Made by a program: the position numbers and the translations under genes. Positions 1 to 10,609 of a stretch of DNA of 64,000 bases are shown piece after piece. The notes under the pieces were generated by a model. That model was given only the letters and a program-made list of their open reading frames with translations, searched no databases and had not been told where the DNA came from. Location: positions 124,001 through 188,000 of the forward strand of contig JBBHKE010000055.1 in the NCBI GenBank assembly GCA_037447655.1, in the 5' to 3' direction. This stretch comes from Zygnema cylindricum. Taxonomy: Eukaryota > Streptophyta > Zygnematophyceae > Zygnematales > Zygnemataceae. Position 1 is the first letter of the stretch, and every line of letters starts with the position of its first letter.

Positions 1-340
1 TCTATTCATCGATGCAGCTTTTGAGGAGACTTTATCGGCTTTATTTGGTCAAAAGAAAGAGAAAGAGGGGGGAAAGGAGAAAATTTACATCATCGAAGAC
101 CGTCTTCAAAAATTAATGCACGGTTTTTGGCGGTATGTGGACCAACGGAGTTTCAAGTGAAACGTGTGGGGAGATCTCCATTCTTCAAAGATCCGAATGC
201 GGATCTAAGCATTGGTGATTTGGAAAGAGGTGTAAAGTATGAGGAGGAGAGGAAAGAGTTGATTTCAAAAGGGGATACTCCCTATCGATGATGATTTCGA
301 CCTCGATGAGTAGAGTGAAGGGGAAGAACAAGTCCAAACT
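1..340. other. No gene recognised; leader of decayed copia remnant
   Basis: No open frame with recognisable similarity and no LTR boundary was found. The stretch is purine-rich at 50-90 and 235-330 and runs directly into the decayed gag frame, so it may be the untranslated leader of that element. Confidence 0.3.
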
Positions 341-1400
341 ATGCCCGGAAAGATTGTCTTCTCCAAAGAGACGAATTATCAATCATGGAGAAAATATATT
401 AATGGTCAATTTATTATCAAACTTCTTTGGAAAGTGGTAAACGGGGAAGAGAAAATGTTGATTTCGGATCGAAAAGTGACACGTGTATGGATAGGAAAAA
501 ATCTCTCCGCTATTTGCGGTTTATTTCAATCGTGCAATACTTATGTTCATGATTTCTTCCTCACTCCAAAATATGCTCATGATTGTTTGATGGGGCTCGA
601 GAATCAATTCGAGAAAGGCCATTAAAATAAAGGTCAGCACGTTTACATATATTATATATTTTTCAAAGTTAAGCCAAGCGAGTCTATGGATGAAGCCTCA
701 AAAAGGTTTTATCTCATTATTGAGCAACTCGCCAAAAACCGAAAGTTCCATGAAGTGAACGATAAGGCATTAATTTACATCAATGCCTTACGCGAGAAAA
801 TGATCCACTTAATAGACATTTTTGTATCGAATAATTCTCCTACAATGCATTATATCATAACTTTCGTCAAATCGACCGAGGGAAATTGACTTAAATCGTC
901 AAGGGGAAATCCACCGGTTGGGACCTTAAATTTTACGTCGATGGAAACTCTAGATCTAAATTATCTTCGAGGAAAAGGTGAGAGGAGAGGAGGAAGGCGA
1001 AGGGAAGAGGGGGAAAAGAATAAGGGTCGGGAAACCTTTTATCCATCACCCATATCAAACTCTGACGAATGTGTTGCTTGTTTGCAGTGCAACAAATATG
1101 ATCATATGGTGGCATCTTGTGTGGATAAGGAGCGGTAATGCCATTATTGCGAGAAATGGGGCTATATAAACCCTCAATGTTATTCGAAAACTGGAAATTG
1201 AGGGGCCAATAGTTGAGGAGAATGAGGCGACCAAAATGGTGATCGCATGGGGCAATTGTCTTGGTGGCCGTGGTGGTCGTGGGGGCCGCCATGGTGCAGG
1301 AAGAGGTCATTTCATGGCGGATGGCCATTCCAAAGGAGGCGAAAGAGCGCATACTTTCACTTTTTTTAAATTGTCGATTGATTTGTTGGCAATTGTGACA
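341..1400 (+). pseudogene. Decayed Ty1-copia gag with zinc knuckles
   Basis: One reading frame from the ATG at 341 can be followed past stops at 623, 887 and 1136, so this is a single broken gag. The N-terminal part has the copia gag look (NYQSWRKYINGQ, then a W-rich segment). A CCHC zinc knuckle (CLQCNKYDHMVASC, about 1078-1119) has the exact C-x2-C-x4-H-x4-C spacing. A second knuckle follows the stop at 1136 with His replaced by Tyr (CHYCEKWGYINPQC). A Gly-Arg-rich tail follows at about 1264-1310. Gag packages the RNA into particles; this copy cannot. The double knuckle and GR tail set it apart from the other copia copies in the window, which have one knuckle. No LTRs were found, so it is an old remnant. 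Confidence 0.65.
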
Positions 1401-1404
1401 CAAC

Positions 1405-2830
1405 ACGAAAAATAGTGGATTATAGATTAAGGTTCTTCGCACCACGTGTATACTGACGCATCACTTTTTAAAATATGTTTAACTTACAAAACCAAAGCGA
1501 GGGTTATAGACCGGTAATTTCGAAGGGTGTAGTTTGTACTGTACGTTTAGATCTACCGATTTTGGACGCACGCGGATGCTTAAAAAAACAAGGGTTTTGG
1601 ACCGGTTATTTCGATGTTTTTGACTACATGCTTGAACTTACAAAACTAAAGCGAGGGTTGTGGATAGGTAATTTTGATAGGTGCAATTTGTATTGTACGT
1701 TAAAATCTACCAACTTTAGACGTACGCGGATTTGAGAAAAATCGAGGTTTGTGGATCGATGACTACGATAGGCGCAGGTTGTACTGTACGTTTAGATCTA
1801 CCAATTTTGGACGTATGCGGATGTGAAAAAGTGACGCAACCCAAAGTGGTCAACATACTTTACATACTAAACGGCTTTGTGAATCTTTAAGTGTACCACA
1901 AATCCAGCGTGCTTGCGGCAATGTACACGCTTTCGGGGATTTCACTAAAAAAATTGTACGATCTGACGACATATGTAATTTAGTCAAAAACAAATCCAAT
2001 GATTTTGAACGTTTCCAAGAGTGACATGTAATGGTTGAGAGGCAATCTGAGAGAAAACTAAAATCTCTTCGAACCGATAACGGCGAGGAACTCAAAAAGT
2101 TTGATGCATATTTTTAGGATTAGGGAATCACACATCGATACACCACACCCTATTCATCGGATTCAGTGGCATTGCAAAGAGGAAAAACTGCGCACTTCAA
2201 ACTATGGTGCGTTTTAGGATATGTGGATCTGGCGAAAGCATCAATTTCTAAAGAGATGTAATTTTAACTGCGAATTGCATTTGTAATCGGAAGCTTGCTT
2301 CTTTGTTGGGGGATACGACGCCTCATGAATTATGTTATGGTCGCAAATTAGCTTTACATCACACTCGGATTTGGGGGTGTCACACTGCGCCGTATGTTCA
2401 GTCTCAAAAAAAGAATGGGAAATTTGCATCTCAAAGGTGGTCTGGTTATTTTATTGAGTAAAGCTTCAAAGGAAGTCTTTTTCGGATCTATGATCCAATT
2501 CGAAATGTCATTGAGGAATCTTGAAATATGGAATTTCATTGGGACCTTATATCCACTATTCCTCGAACGGCAAATTGGAGCCCCAAACTTAACTTTCATG
2601 AGGAGTACAATATTCATAATTTTTCGGACATGAAGGCTCTGATTTTGGAAATTGAGTCGGAATCGGCCTCCGTGTTAAAAAAGGGAAAGGGATATTTAAA
2701 AAAAAAAAAAATGGGTAACATTGTAGGATATTCTCTAAGTGAAAATTCTCGAATGTCTTTAGACACTCGAATCTTCAACTTCTAAGCCTAGTGGCTCGAG
2801 TGTTATTGAGGAGGCACGAGAGGAGGAAAA
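1405..2830 (+). pseudogene. Decayed Ty1-copia pol (protease and integrase remnants)
   Basis: After the gag remnant, the frame at 1416 reads WIID-stop-GSSHHVY, a copia aspartic protease site with the Ser of DSG changed to a stop. From about 2120 to 2700, pieces of the integrase C-terminal region can be read in shifting frames: SDSVALQR, then NGKFASQRWSGYFIE and IYDPIRNVIEES, equivalents of the KGYRIYDP segment of copia integrase. Many frameshifts and stops separate them. No reverse transcriptase or RNase H is recognisable, so the 3' half is missing or too decayed. A tandem array interrupts the protease-integrase interval. Confidence 0.55.
1490..1835 (+). repeat. Imperfect tandem repeat, ~90-bp unit
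   Basis: Three diverged copies share a core running from gcgagggtt through gtactgtacgtttagatc to gacgtacgcggat. They start near 1497, 1652 and 1741. A partial extra copy of the unit start (ggttttggaccggttattt) lies near 1592. The array sits inside the decayed copia pol. Confidence 0.55.
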
Positions 2831-2985
2831 CTTGATGTGGTAAAATGGTTACAAATGACGCTAAAATGGTTACAAAAGATGCAAAAAAGACTGGCTTTCA
2901 TTAAAAGTGTTAAGATGACGTTCATTGTACTGTGGTAATTACAATTTTTTCGTACGCTCGTTGGGTACTGAATTTCGGATGAAAA

Positions 2986-3238
2986 CTACAAAAACCCGAT
3001 ATTTTAATATACGGGCATGCCCCTTTACAAGACTTAGTATTTTTTGTCTCTTTTGAATTTGATTATGCAAACGAATACAAACAAATGTCGTTTCTCGATT
3101 TTTATGTTACTCAAGTATCATTACTTGGCGTATGCGTATAAAATAACGGATACACGGTACACAAAGCAAAAACCCGATATTTTAAGTTTTTAACACATGG
3201 ACTCGTTTACAAGATTTTTTAGTTTTTCGTCTTTTTGT
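2986..3238 (+). repeat. Imperfect direct repeat pair
   Basis: Two segments of about 70 bp, near 2986-3055 and 3166-3238, share aaaacccgatattttaa, a tttacaaga core and a tttttcgtcttttt end. The rest of 2831-3238 shows no gene; 2838-2890 has short repeats of aaaatggttacaaa. Confidence 0.4.
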
Positions 3239-4063
3239 TAATGTTGTGTATCGATAAAGATTTGCGGATAACTGATGTATGCCTTTTTCCGAGTTGTCGA
3301 TAATCGAGATATTGGTACGATATATCGTTATCGTTGTTATCGTTGTTATCGTCAATGATTAACCGATAACATCGGTTGTTTATCAGCAATAACACCGATA
3401 TCGATAACTATCGACGATAACTGTAAGGACCGTAGAGATAAATGTACGGCCAATACATTTTACTGTAGGCGTTATTCCCTAGACGCGCCGAGTACCCTTT
3501 TCTCGTGATTTCGGTAGAAAATCGCGATATTTTTTGGATTATTTATAATTTTAAGGGGGTTTTCCTTAGGTTCCAAGCTCCCATACCCTTCCAGGATGTC
3601 CTTTTGACTGTTCTTTTTTTTTTGCGAGGTTCGTTACGCCCTTATATCACTTCCATGGTGGCAGTACACATGTGTTCGTTTGCTTCGTTCGCCTGTTTCA
3701 AAAAAGTTCAATTTACAAATGTTCAATGTAATTTAACGTTTTCATTTCGGTACTATAGTTTTAGAAGGATAAAGTATTGTTTTAGATTTGTCAACGTTTA
3801 TGTGCTACGCTGTCCGTAATAAATTTCAATTAAACCGATACGTAATAGATTCTTATACGTGGCATGCCACGCTATATAAAAGCAATAATATAATACAATA
3901 TGTTATAAAGTACTATTGTATGCATACTATATTTGTTTGTAATTATCGCTAATATGGAATTTGTTGGTCTCGGAAAAATATATCGTGTCCTCTAACAGTT
4001 CGATAACTGAAACTATCGGTATTGGTGTAATCGCGAATTTTTTTTTACCGATACACAACACTA
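3239..4063 (+). mobile_element. hAT-like non-autonomous DNA transposon E1
   Basis: The ends are inverted: taatgttgtgtatcg on the left and cgatacacaacacta on the right. They are flanked by a near-perfect 8-bp target duplication (ctttttgt at 3231-3238, ctctttgt at 4064-4071), typical of hAT elements. Sub-terminal regions are rich in short palindromic ATCG/CGAT runs (cgataactatcgacgataac). No transposase frame is present in 825 bp. The right part matches, in inverse orientation, element E2 at 59194-60003. Confidence 0.75.
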
Positions 4064-4276
4064 CTCTTTGTACATTTTATTCTGCGAATGAACATCGACA
4101 ATGTTCATTTTTTGGTTAGCATACGCTTAGAAAATTACATGAAAAGTATACAAATTTTACGAAAAGTTCAAAAACTAAAAAAAAGTTACTCATTTTCGTT
4201 TAAAAATAAAAATCCTGAGATTGGTACCTCTATGGGATATACGTTACACAAAGCGGAAATGAAAACGATCTTTTAA

Positions 4277-5248
4277 AGGTATATCCCCATGTAATCGATG
4301 CTTTGAAAAGGTGTTTTGGACTATCGTGAAGTGCTTCGCACTACTTTGAAGAGCGTCCCAATGTTCCAAAATGAAATCGGAACTTTGGAATGTGACGGGT
4401 GTAGATGTGGGAACTGCTTCCGATGATTGAAAACGACTCCGAAATTTTCGATGAATGATGACGCCAATAAAAACATTGACGGCCGTAGACATCTAGATTT
4501 TTGTAATTTTGTGACATTGTAGATGTTTAAGGTTTTGTGACATTGTGACGCCATGCTCACTTGTGACAACATCGGCGTCACAAATTCAAAAACTTCCCGC
4601 CATGGCTACCTGATTTCGTTTTATCGACTTTTTTCACTCGACTTGCCATAAAAATATGCATAAAGGTATTTAAAATGATTATTTTTCAAATATATTTTAT
4701 ATAACACCAGTATTGTTGACTCATTCTAAAAAGTGTGAGATAGAAGAGATAATATGAGAGGGAGAGGGGAGAGGCGAGGATGACGCAAAATTTTGCAAAG
4801 GACCCATGAAGGAAAGTGGAGTTTCGAGACCCTTGCAATTTTTTTCCGTACATGCTCGTCTTTTTCCGTACACGCGCTTAACGGGTAGGGAGAAAAATAG
4901 CGAGTACTCTCCCTCGTTCTAAATTTTTCCCACTCGTGTGTCGCGTGCGTGGACCGTTGTTCATTCGCTATTTGGGCAAGATTTTCCCTGAAATCGAGTC
5001 GCGGGGCAATTTCTGATGAAATTTTTTGACGGGCTGGATTCTCTTGCCCGGGGGTCGAAAAAAGTACAACGCTATAATGTGTTAACATGACGACAAACAT
5101 GGGGTACATTCAAAGTATTGACTTGACGTTTGATGAACTTTTGTAGATTTTGTTTTTTTTTGTACGCCTAAAGTTTTTCTCGTACGGAATTGCGTTTTGG
5201 GGGAAAACGACAAGAAAAATTATTTACTTTAATACATGGGACATTCCC
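4277..5248 (-). mobile_element. Harbinger-like non-autonomous element A
   Basis: This is a 972-bp element with inverted ends related to GGGTGCGTCCCCATGTA. The target triplet TAA is on the left (4274-4276) and at the junction with element B (5249-5251). It lies in the orientation opposite to B and C and carries the same interior, including the gtccacgc-like block and a conserved ctctcacactat segment (here inverted). No transposase is encoded; the short open frames are shadows. A three-base TWA target and GGG-starting ends suggest PIF/Harbinger, but the assignment rests only on the ends. Confidence 0.65.
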
Positions 5249-5251
5249 TAA

Positions 5252-6195
5252 GGGTGCGTCCCCATGTATTAAAGTATCGACTTTTCACCATCGTTTTGCC
5301 CTAAAATTCAAGTAACTTTGAGAAAAACTTTAGCCGTACGAAAAAACCGTTTTTACCACAGTACGGTGAACGTCAATTCTATACTTTGAATGTACTGCAT
5401 GTTTGTAGTCATGTGAACGGATTTTGGCGTTTTCCTCTTTTCGACCCCCGGGCAAGAGAATCCAGCCCATAAAAAAACTTCATCCAAAATCACCTCGAGG
5501 GGGTATTTTTAGTTAAAGTAACGCCCAAACAACGAATGAAAAACGACCCACGCACGCGCCACACGAGTGGGAAATTTTTAGGACGTGGGAGATTCCTCAC
5601 TATTTTTCTCCGAGCCCGTCATGCGGATGTACGGAAAAAAAATTGCAAGGGTCTCGGACCTCCACTTTCATTCATGGGGTCCTTTTGCAAAATTTTGGGT
5701 CGTCGTCGCCTCTCCCCTCTCCCTCTCACACTATCGCTTTTATCTCACACTTTTTAGAATGAGACGCAATGATATTGGTATAAAATGAAAGAACTTTTAA
5801 ATTGAATATTTTGACAATTTTTAGGTTTTTTTTTAATGGCAAGTCGAGTGAGAAAAAAATAAAAAACGAATTTGGGAAACCATGGCAAAAAGTTATTGAA
5901 CCAGTAACGTCGACGTTGTCACAAGTGAGCATGACGTCACAATGTCACCCAACCCTAAACAATTTCACAAAAATCTCGACATTTACAATTGTAGTTGTTT
6001 TTGTTGGCGTCACTAATCGTCGGAAGTTTCGTAGTCGGCTTCAATCGTCACAAGTTGTACTTACGTCTACAACCGTCACATTTCAAAGTTCTGATTTCAT
6101 TTTCGCACACAGGGACGCTCTTCAAAGTAGTACGGAGAATCTTTACTACATTCCAAAATACTTTATCAAAGTACCGGTTACATGGGGATGCACCC
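5252..6195 (+). mobile_element. Harbinger-like non-autonomous element B
   Basis: The left end is gggtgcgtccccatgta and the right end is tacatggggatgcaccc, an almost perfect inverted pair. TAA is on both sides (5249-5251 and 6196-6198). The 944-bp interior matches A (inverted), C (direct) and D (inverted). It shares the single TAA on each side with its neighbours A and C. Confidence 0.75.
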
Positions 6196-6198
6196 TAA

Positions 6199-7153
6199 GG
6201 GTACGTCCCCATGTGTTAAAGTATCGACTTTAATCTGTCGTTTTCGCACAAAACGCAGTTCCGTACGAGAAAAACTTTAGTCGTTCAAAAAAATAAATTC
6301 TTTAAAAGTACAGCAAACGTCAAGTCTATACTTTAAATGTACTTCATATTTGTCGTCATCTTAACAAATTTTGGCATTTTCCTTTTTTCGACTCCCAGGC
6401 AAGAGATTCCAGCCCGTCAAAAAACTTTATAAAAAATCACCTCGCGAGGTGATTTCAAGGAAAGTACCTCCCAAAACAACGAATGCAAAACGGCCCACGC
6501 ACGCGACACACGAGCGGGAAAATTTTAGGATGACTCACTATTTTTCTCCCTGCCTGTCACACGCATGTACAGAAAATACGAGGATGTACGGAAAAAAACT
6601 GAAGGGGTCGCGGACCTCCACTTTCAGTCATGTGTCCTCGGTAGAATTTTGCGTCGTTGTCGCCTCTCCCCTCTCCCTCTCACACTATCACTTTTGTCTC
6701 ACACTTTTTAGAATGAGGCACGACAAAACTGGTATGAAATTAAAGATATTTGAAAAATAATTATTTTGGCTACCCTTCATGTATAATTTTATGGCAAGTA
6801 GAGCGAAAAAGTAGAGAAAACGAAATTCGGTATCCATGGCCGAAAGTCCTTGAATTTGTGACGTCGACGTTGTCACAAGTGAGCGTGACGTCACGATGTT
6901 ACAAAACCCTAAACATCTGCCATGTCACTAAATTACAAAAATGTAGACGTCTACAACTGTCGTTGTTTTTGTTGGCGTCACTAATTTCGTAGTCGTCGTC
7001 AACTGTCACAAATTTGTACCTACGTCTACAGCCGTCACATTTCAAAAATCCATTTTTATTTTCGCACATAGGGACGCTTTTCAAAGTAGTACAGAACACT
7101 TCACTACAGTCCAAAATACTTTTTCAAAGTATCGCTTACATGGGGACGTACCC
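6199..7153 (+). mobile_element. Harbinger-like non-autonomous element C
   Basis: The left end is gggtacgtccccatgtg and the right end is tacatggggacgtaccc. The flanks are TAA (6196-6198) and TTA (7154-7156). It is a direct tandem neighbour of B with the same interior and no coding capacity. Confidence 0.75.
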
Positions 7154-7257
7154 TTAGTGTATTCTTCAGTGTTGGGTATCGGGAAAATTCGTATCGCGAT
7201 AAACTCAATATGCAATATATTGAATATCGATCGAGCAGACTCTTGGATACGTACCAG

Positions 7258-7814
7258 AGGTCGCAAAAGTCAAAATTTTACATAACCGAAACCGACCCTT
7301 TTTTTTCTTCAAAATCTGAGTAACCGACGCCGACCGGGTTATGTCACGCTCAAAAATTGTTAACCGGTAACCGACAGCGTTTATGAAAATAAAAGTTAAC
7401 CGAACCTCGATTGCTCGCGACTAACCGTGCCCGCCCGTGACCGAAAAAGTACAAAATTAATTAATGTAAGACGTATTAATAAGCCAATAATTACGATTTG
7501 TCGCGCTCCCTAAGATTTGCGAAATAAATAATGTTACTACCGTGTCAGATTTGCGACGCTAATTATGATGTCACATACTTTCACAATCCCAAAGAGTACA
7601 AAATACAATAATGTTGGATTGTATGGACAGTACAAAATTTTCATTTTTTTTGGTTTTTTGGTTAACCGCCCGTAACCGACTTTTTTTTTCTCGTGGTGAA
7701 TCAACCGACCGCAACCGCCCGACCCCTAAAATTTGGCAACCGAATCCGTTCCGGATCCGGAGCAGGCGGTCGGTTAACGGTCGTTCACGGTTTCGGTTGA
7801 CCGTTTGCGACCTC
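7258..7814 (+). mobile_element. Nested element G with GAGGTCGCAAA inverted ends
   Basis: The left end is gaggtcgcaaaagtca and the right end is gaccgtttgcgacctc. Inside are many copies of an AACCG motif on the plus strand (ataaccgaaaccg, gttaaccggtaaccg, cgtaaccgac), so the interior is a degenerate array of the sub-terminal motif. No coding frame is present. The target duplication is obscured because the element is flanked by a longer repeated segment. Confidence 0.6.
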
Positions 7815-7824
7815 CGCTTTGCGT

Positions 7825-7929
7825 CCCTTAGTGTATTCTTTAGTGTTGCGTATCGGGAAAATTTATATCGCTATAATTTCAATATGCGATATATCGCATA
7901 TCAATCAAGCAGACTCATGGATACGTACC
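7825..7929 (+). repeat. Second copy of the 105-bp left end of F
   Basis: This segment repeats 7151-7256 (end of C, target site and first 90 bp of F, from cccttagtgtattctt to ggatacgtacc) with about 80-85% identity by eye. The two copies flank element G. Confidence 0.7.
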
Positions 7930-8339
7930 GTGACCAACATAAATCATCCCGATATATAGTATTTTTTAAATTTATTTTTTTATATAATATGTTATTTTAG
8001 CGAAAAAGACCAATTTGTCTAATACGCCATACGACGTGATTTTTGTTCCGTGACTTAAAGGTTGACGCCGCAAAATGTAACCTACAAAAAAGTATTAATT
8101 CTGTACCTCAAACAATTACTTATTTAGTACATAGGTAGTTCACGCTAATTTAGTCAAAGTATAATCTGAAAAAAACAAATATATTATTATTATTATTCAT
8201 TATTTTTTGAAGTGTACGAAATGTTAATTTCTACTCTTAATTTTAGGGTTTATTTTTTTGCAGTGTACAAAGTGTGAATTTTTATATTTATTTTTATTAA
8301 TTATTTTTTGAAGTGTAGAAAATGTGAAAGTTTATTATT

Positions 8340-8460
8340 ATTTTTATCAATTTTGAGCAGCAGTAGCTAGTACTAGTAGTTGCAGTAGAACTAGTACTAC
8401 CACCTGCAGTAGCACTAGTACTGGCAACAGCAGTAGTACTAGGAGCAGTAGCAAGAATAA
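8340..8460. repeat. Low-complexity AGT/CAG-rich tract
   Basis: The tract is made of diverged agtagta, gcagtag and actagtact units inside the right part of F. A tattattatta stretch lies just before it at 8185-8200. It gives a Ser/Thr/Ala-rich frame on the minus strand that is not taken as a gene. Confidence 0.6.
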
Positions 8461-8664
8461 CTATATATATATTTTTTTTAAAAAGCCTCGATATATCGGC
8501 GATACCATATATCGGCGATACCATATATTGGCAATATATTGGTGATATATCGCAATATTTAGTTTTTTGATGTATCGAGGTGATATATAAATTATTGGGT
8601 ACCTAAAATTCGATACATATCGAATATTGGCAAATGGTCCTTGATACCCAACACTAGTATTCGT

Positions 8665-9252
8665 TACCAATTGTGTTAATTGTGCAACGTCAAGGTATGT
8701 CTACTATTTGTTACCTTCCTCAAGAGCACGCGCCTTTAGTGTGGCATGTCTATGAAAATATTCACATGGAATTGCTATAAGTGTTTATAACAATAAATCG
8801 GCGCCCATACAATTGCGACTCTTTAACAAAATTATGTTTCAAATACGCAATACAGGTATGATTAAATTAGTGTCAATTAAACGAGTTCAAAAAGTACTTA
8901 AATAGTGTACACTGTGAATCGCTATTAGTGTTAATATATTTTTCGACCTTTCAGGAAGAGGAGCTTTACGAGTCCACCCACTTTGGTCTACAATTTTGTC
9001 ATCATCGACATGTTTGTGGATTTACAACAAGTGAAAGCTTTTAAATTCTTTAAATTAGTTCTTTGTTTTATGGTTCATCCACGTGTTTTCAGACTCTCTC
9101 AAGCTGCTTTACCACGTTAAGTTTTTTTAAGAGATATCTTTTTGTATTTCATTTGCTATGATAAGTTGTGGTTAGCGGTTTTTGTTGCGAGTGCGCTAAA
9201 TCAATGACATTTTTGTATTTGGTGCTCTTTTCAATGGCCTTTTTTGGTGTGC
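8665..9252. other. Intergenic stretch, no gene seen
   Basis: Nothing coding is recognisable. At 8926-8950 the sequence tgtgaatcgctattagtgtt resembles the inverted ends of the MITEs at 46479 and 57757, so this may hold a decayed MITE. Confidence 0.35.
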
Positions 9253-9499
9253 AGAAACTTTGTGTGCTCCATTGCCCACATAAATCGCAGATCCAAAAGA
9301 AGTTAATCTAGATAGTGTTGAATCCAAGTTGATATACACCCAAATGATTGACCCCTTCACAATCAAAAACCCATTATAGCTTCACCCTGTGAAATAAGAC
9401 ATTCTGTGTGCTCCGTTCCACCATAGAATGCCAAGTTATAATATGCGTTTTGGACACATTCACCCACTTTGACTTTCCCTTAGAAATGTAGCCACCCAG

Positions 9500-10609
9500 T
9501 GTAGAAATTAATGGTCTTTTAAAGTATTTTCTAGGTCTGAATAGAAATATAGAAAGAAGCCGAGGCAATCTACCTCTAACTTCTCTCTCTAACTCTCAAA
9601 CTTGTCGCAATCATTGAGAAATTGGAGAGGAAGCTAGAGCCATGGCTACCTAAGCTATCCAGAGGTTTACGGGATATATATATTAATTTATTTACCATTA
9701 AGGGTTTATTTACTAAAAGTATATGTGATACCTTCAGGATTTGATCTTGGTACCTGCCGGACAATAAGCTGCCGGTAGCCGGTAGCCTTATCCGTTAAGT
9801 CTAGACCTAGTGTTACGTACTATAGGGTTTGATACTTAGTTAAACATAAACACGTAGGAATATTCATATAACTGAAATTGTTTACGGGAGACATAGATCC
9901 ATTAAATGTAAAAGTACGGATTACAGTACCGATAAGAAACGAATACCGCGCGTTTATTTCTCTAGCAAAACGAATACCGCGCATGTATTTATTACGGCTA
10001 CTATTAAATGTGAATTTAATCAAACAGCTGAAATTAAACGCCGAGATCACGGAAGAGGATTTCGGCGGTTCTTGGTCATCGCCACATCGGATGACACGTG
10101 GCGGAATGACATTGGATCACGACATCTCCGAGGTTTAAAGGAGCGAATCCGGATATACCACGTGTCGACATTTAGGCCATGTCGTACACTGTTCGTACAG
10201 AAAGTACACCGGCAGCTGTACTTTTATGTACGGAAGTGTAATCTGATTGGCCCCGTATATCACTAGATACAATCTGTGAGAGATATAGGACTTAGAAAAA
10301 TTAGGAGATAGGACCCTCTCTCCCAGAGAGGATATAGGACTTAGAAAAATTAGGAGATAGGACCCTCTCTCCCAGAGAGCTTCTGTACAAAAGGTCAACT
10401 TTGACCCTCCATAACTTACTTCTCAGAATTTAGAGATTCTCCTTGCTATCGACTCAGGGGAGTCTTGCCTTCACAAGGGTGAAGTTGGTTAGAGTTTTTG
10501 TCCGCGAGGGTGGCAGTATTTCTTGCTGAAACACAAAGGGGTCAGGGTTATCCTAGAGGCTTCTTGGAAGCTGTCCACTCTGAGGACTTATGGAGGTCTC
10601 TGAGTTTCA
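9500..10609 (+). repeat. CopI 5' LTR
   Basis: It starts tgtagaaattaatgg and ends gagtttca. A pair of gaataccgcgc repeats (9938-9998 area) lies in U3. Downstream are U5 hairpins gactc-aggg-gagtc (10451-10464) and cttcac-aagg-gtgaag (10469-10484). A 56-bp tandem duplication (gagatataggacttag to ctctctcccagaga, about 10277-10380) is seen here and not in the 3' LTR. Confidence 0.9.

Larger units (their letters stand above)
7167..8656 (+). mobile_element. hAT-like element F, carrying element G
   Basis: The termini are cagtgttgggtatcggg on the left and ttgatacccaacacta on the right. The 8-bp target duplication is gtattctt (7159-7166) and gtattcgt (8657-8664), 7 of 8 identical. The ends resemble those of E1 and E2, with GGG for GTG, so they belong to one broad family. 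The interior is AT-rich with a TATCG-rich tail (8485-8600). It lacks a transposase and contains element G and a 105-bp repeat of its own left end. Confidence 0.7.

Noticed and set aside
9253-9499. Repeated segment shared with 22522-22770, first taken for a host gene exon (stretch KGKSKWVNVSKTHI)
   Set aside because: Both copies are the same end of the CopIII LTRs, one split by CopI and one next to the primer site.
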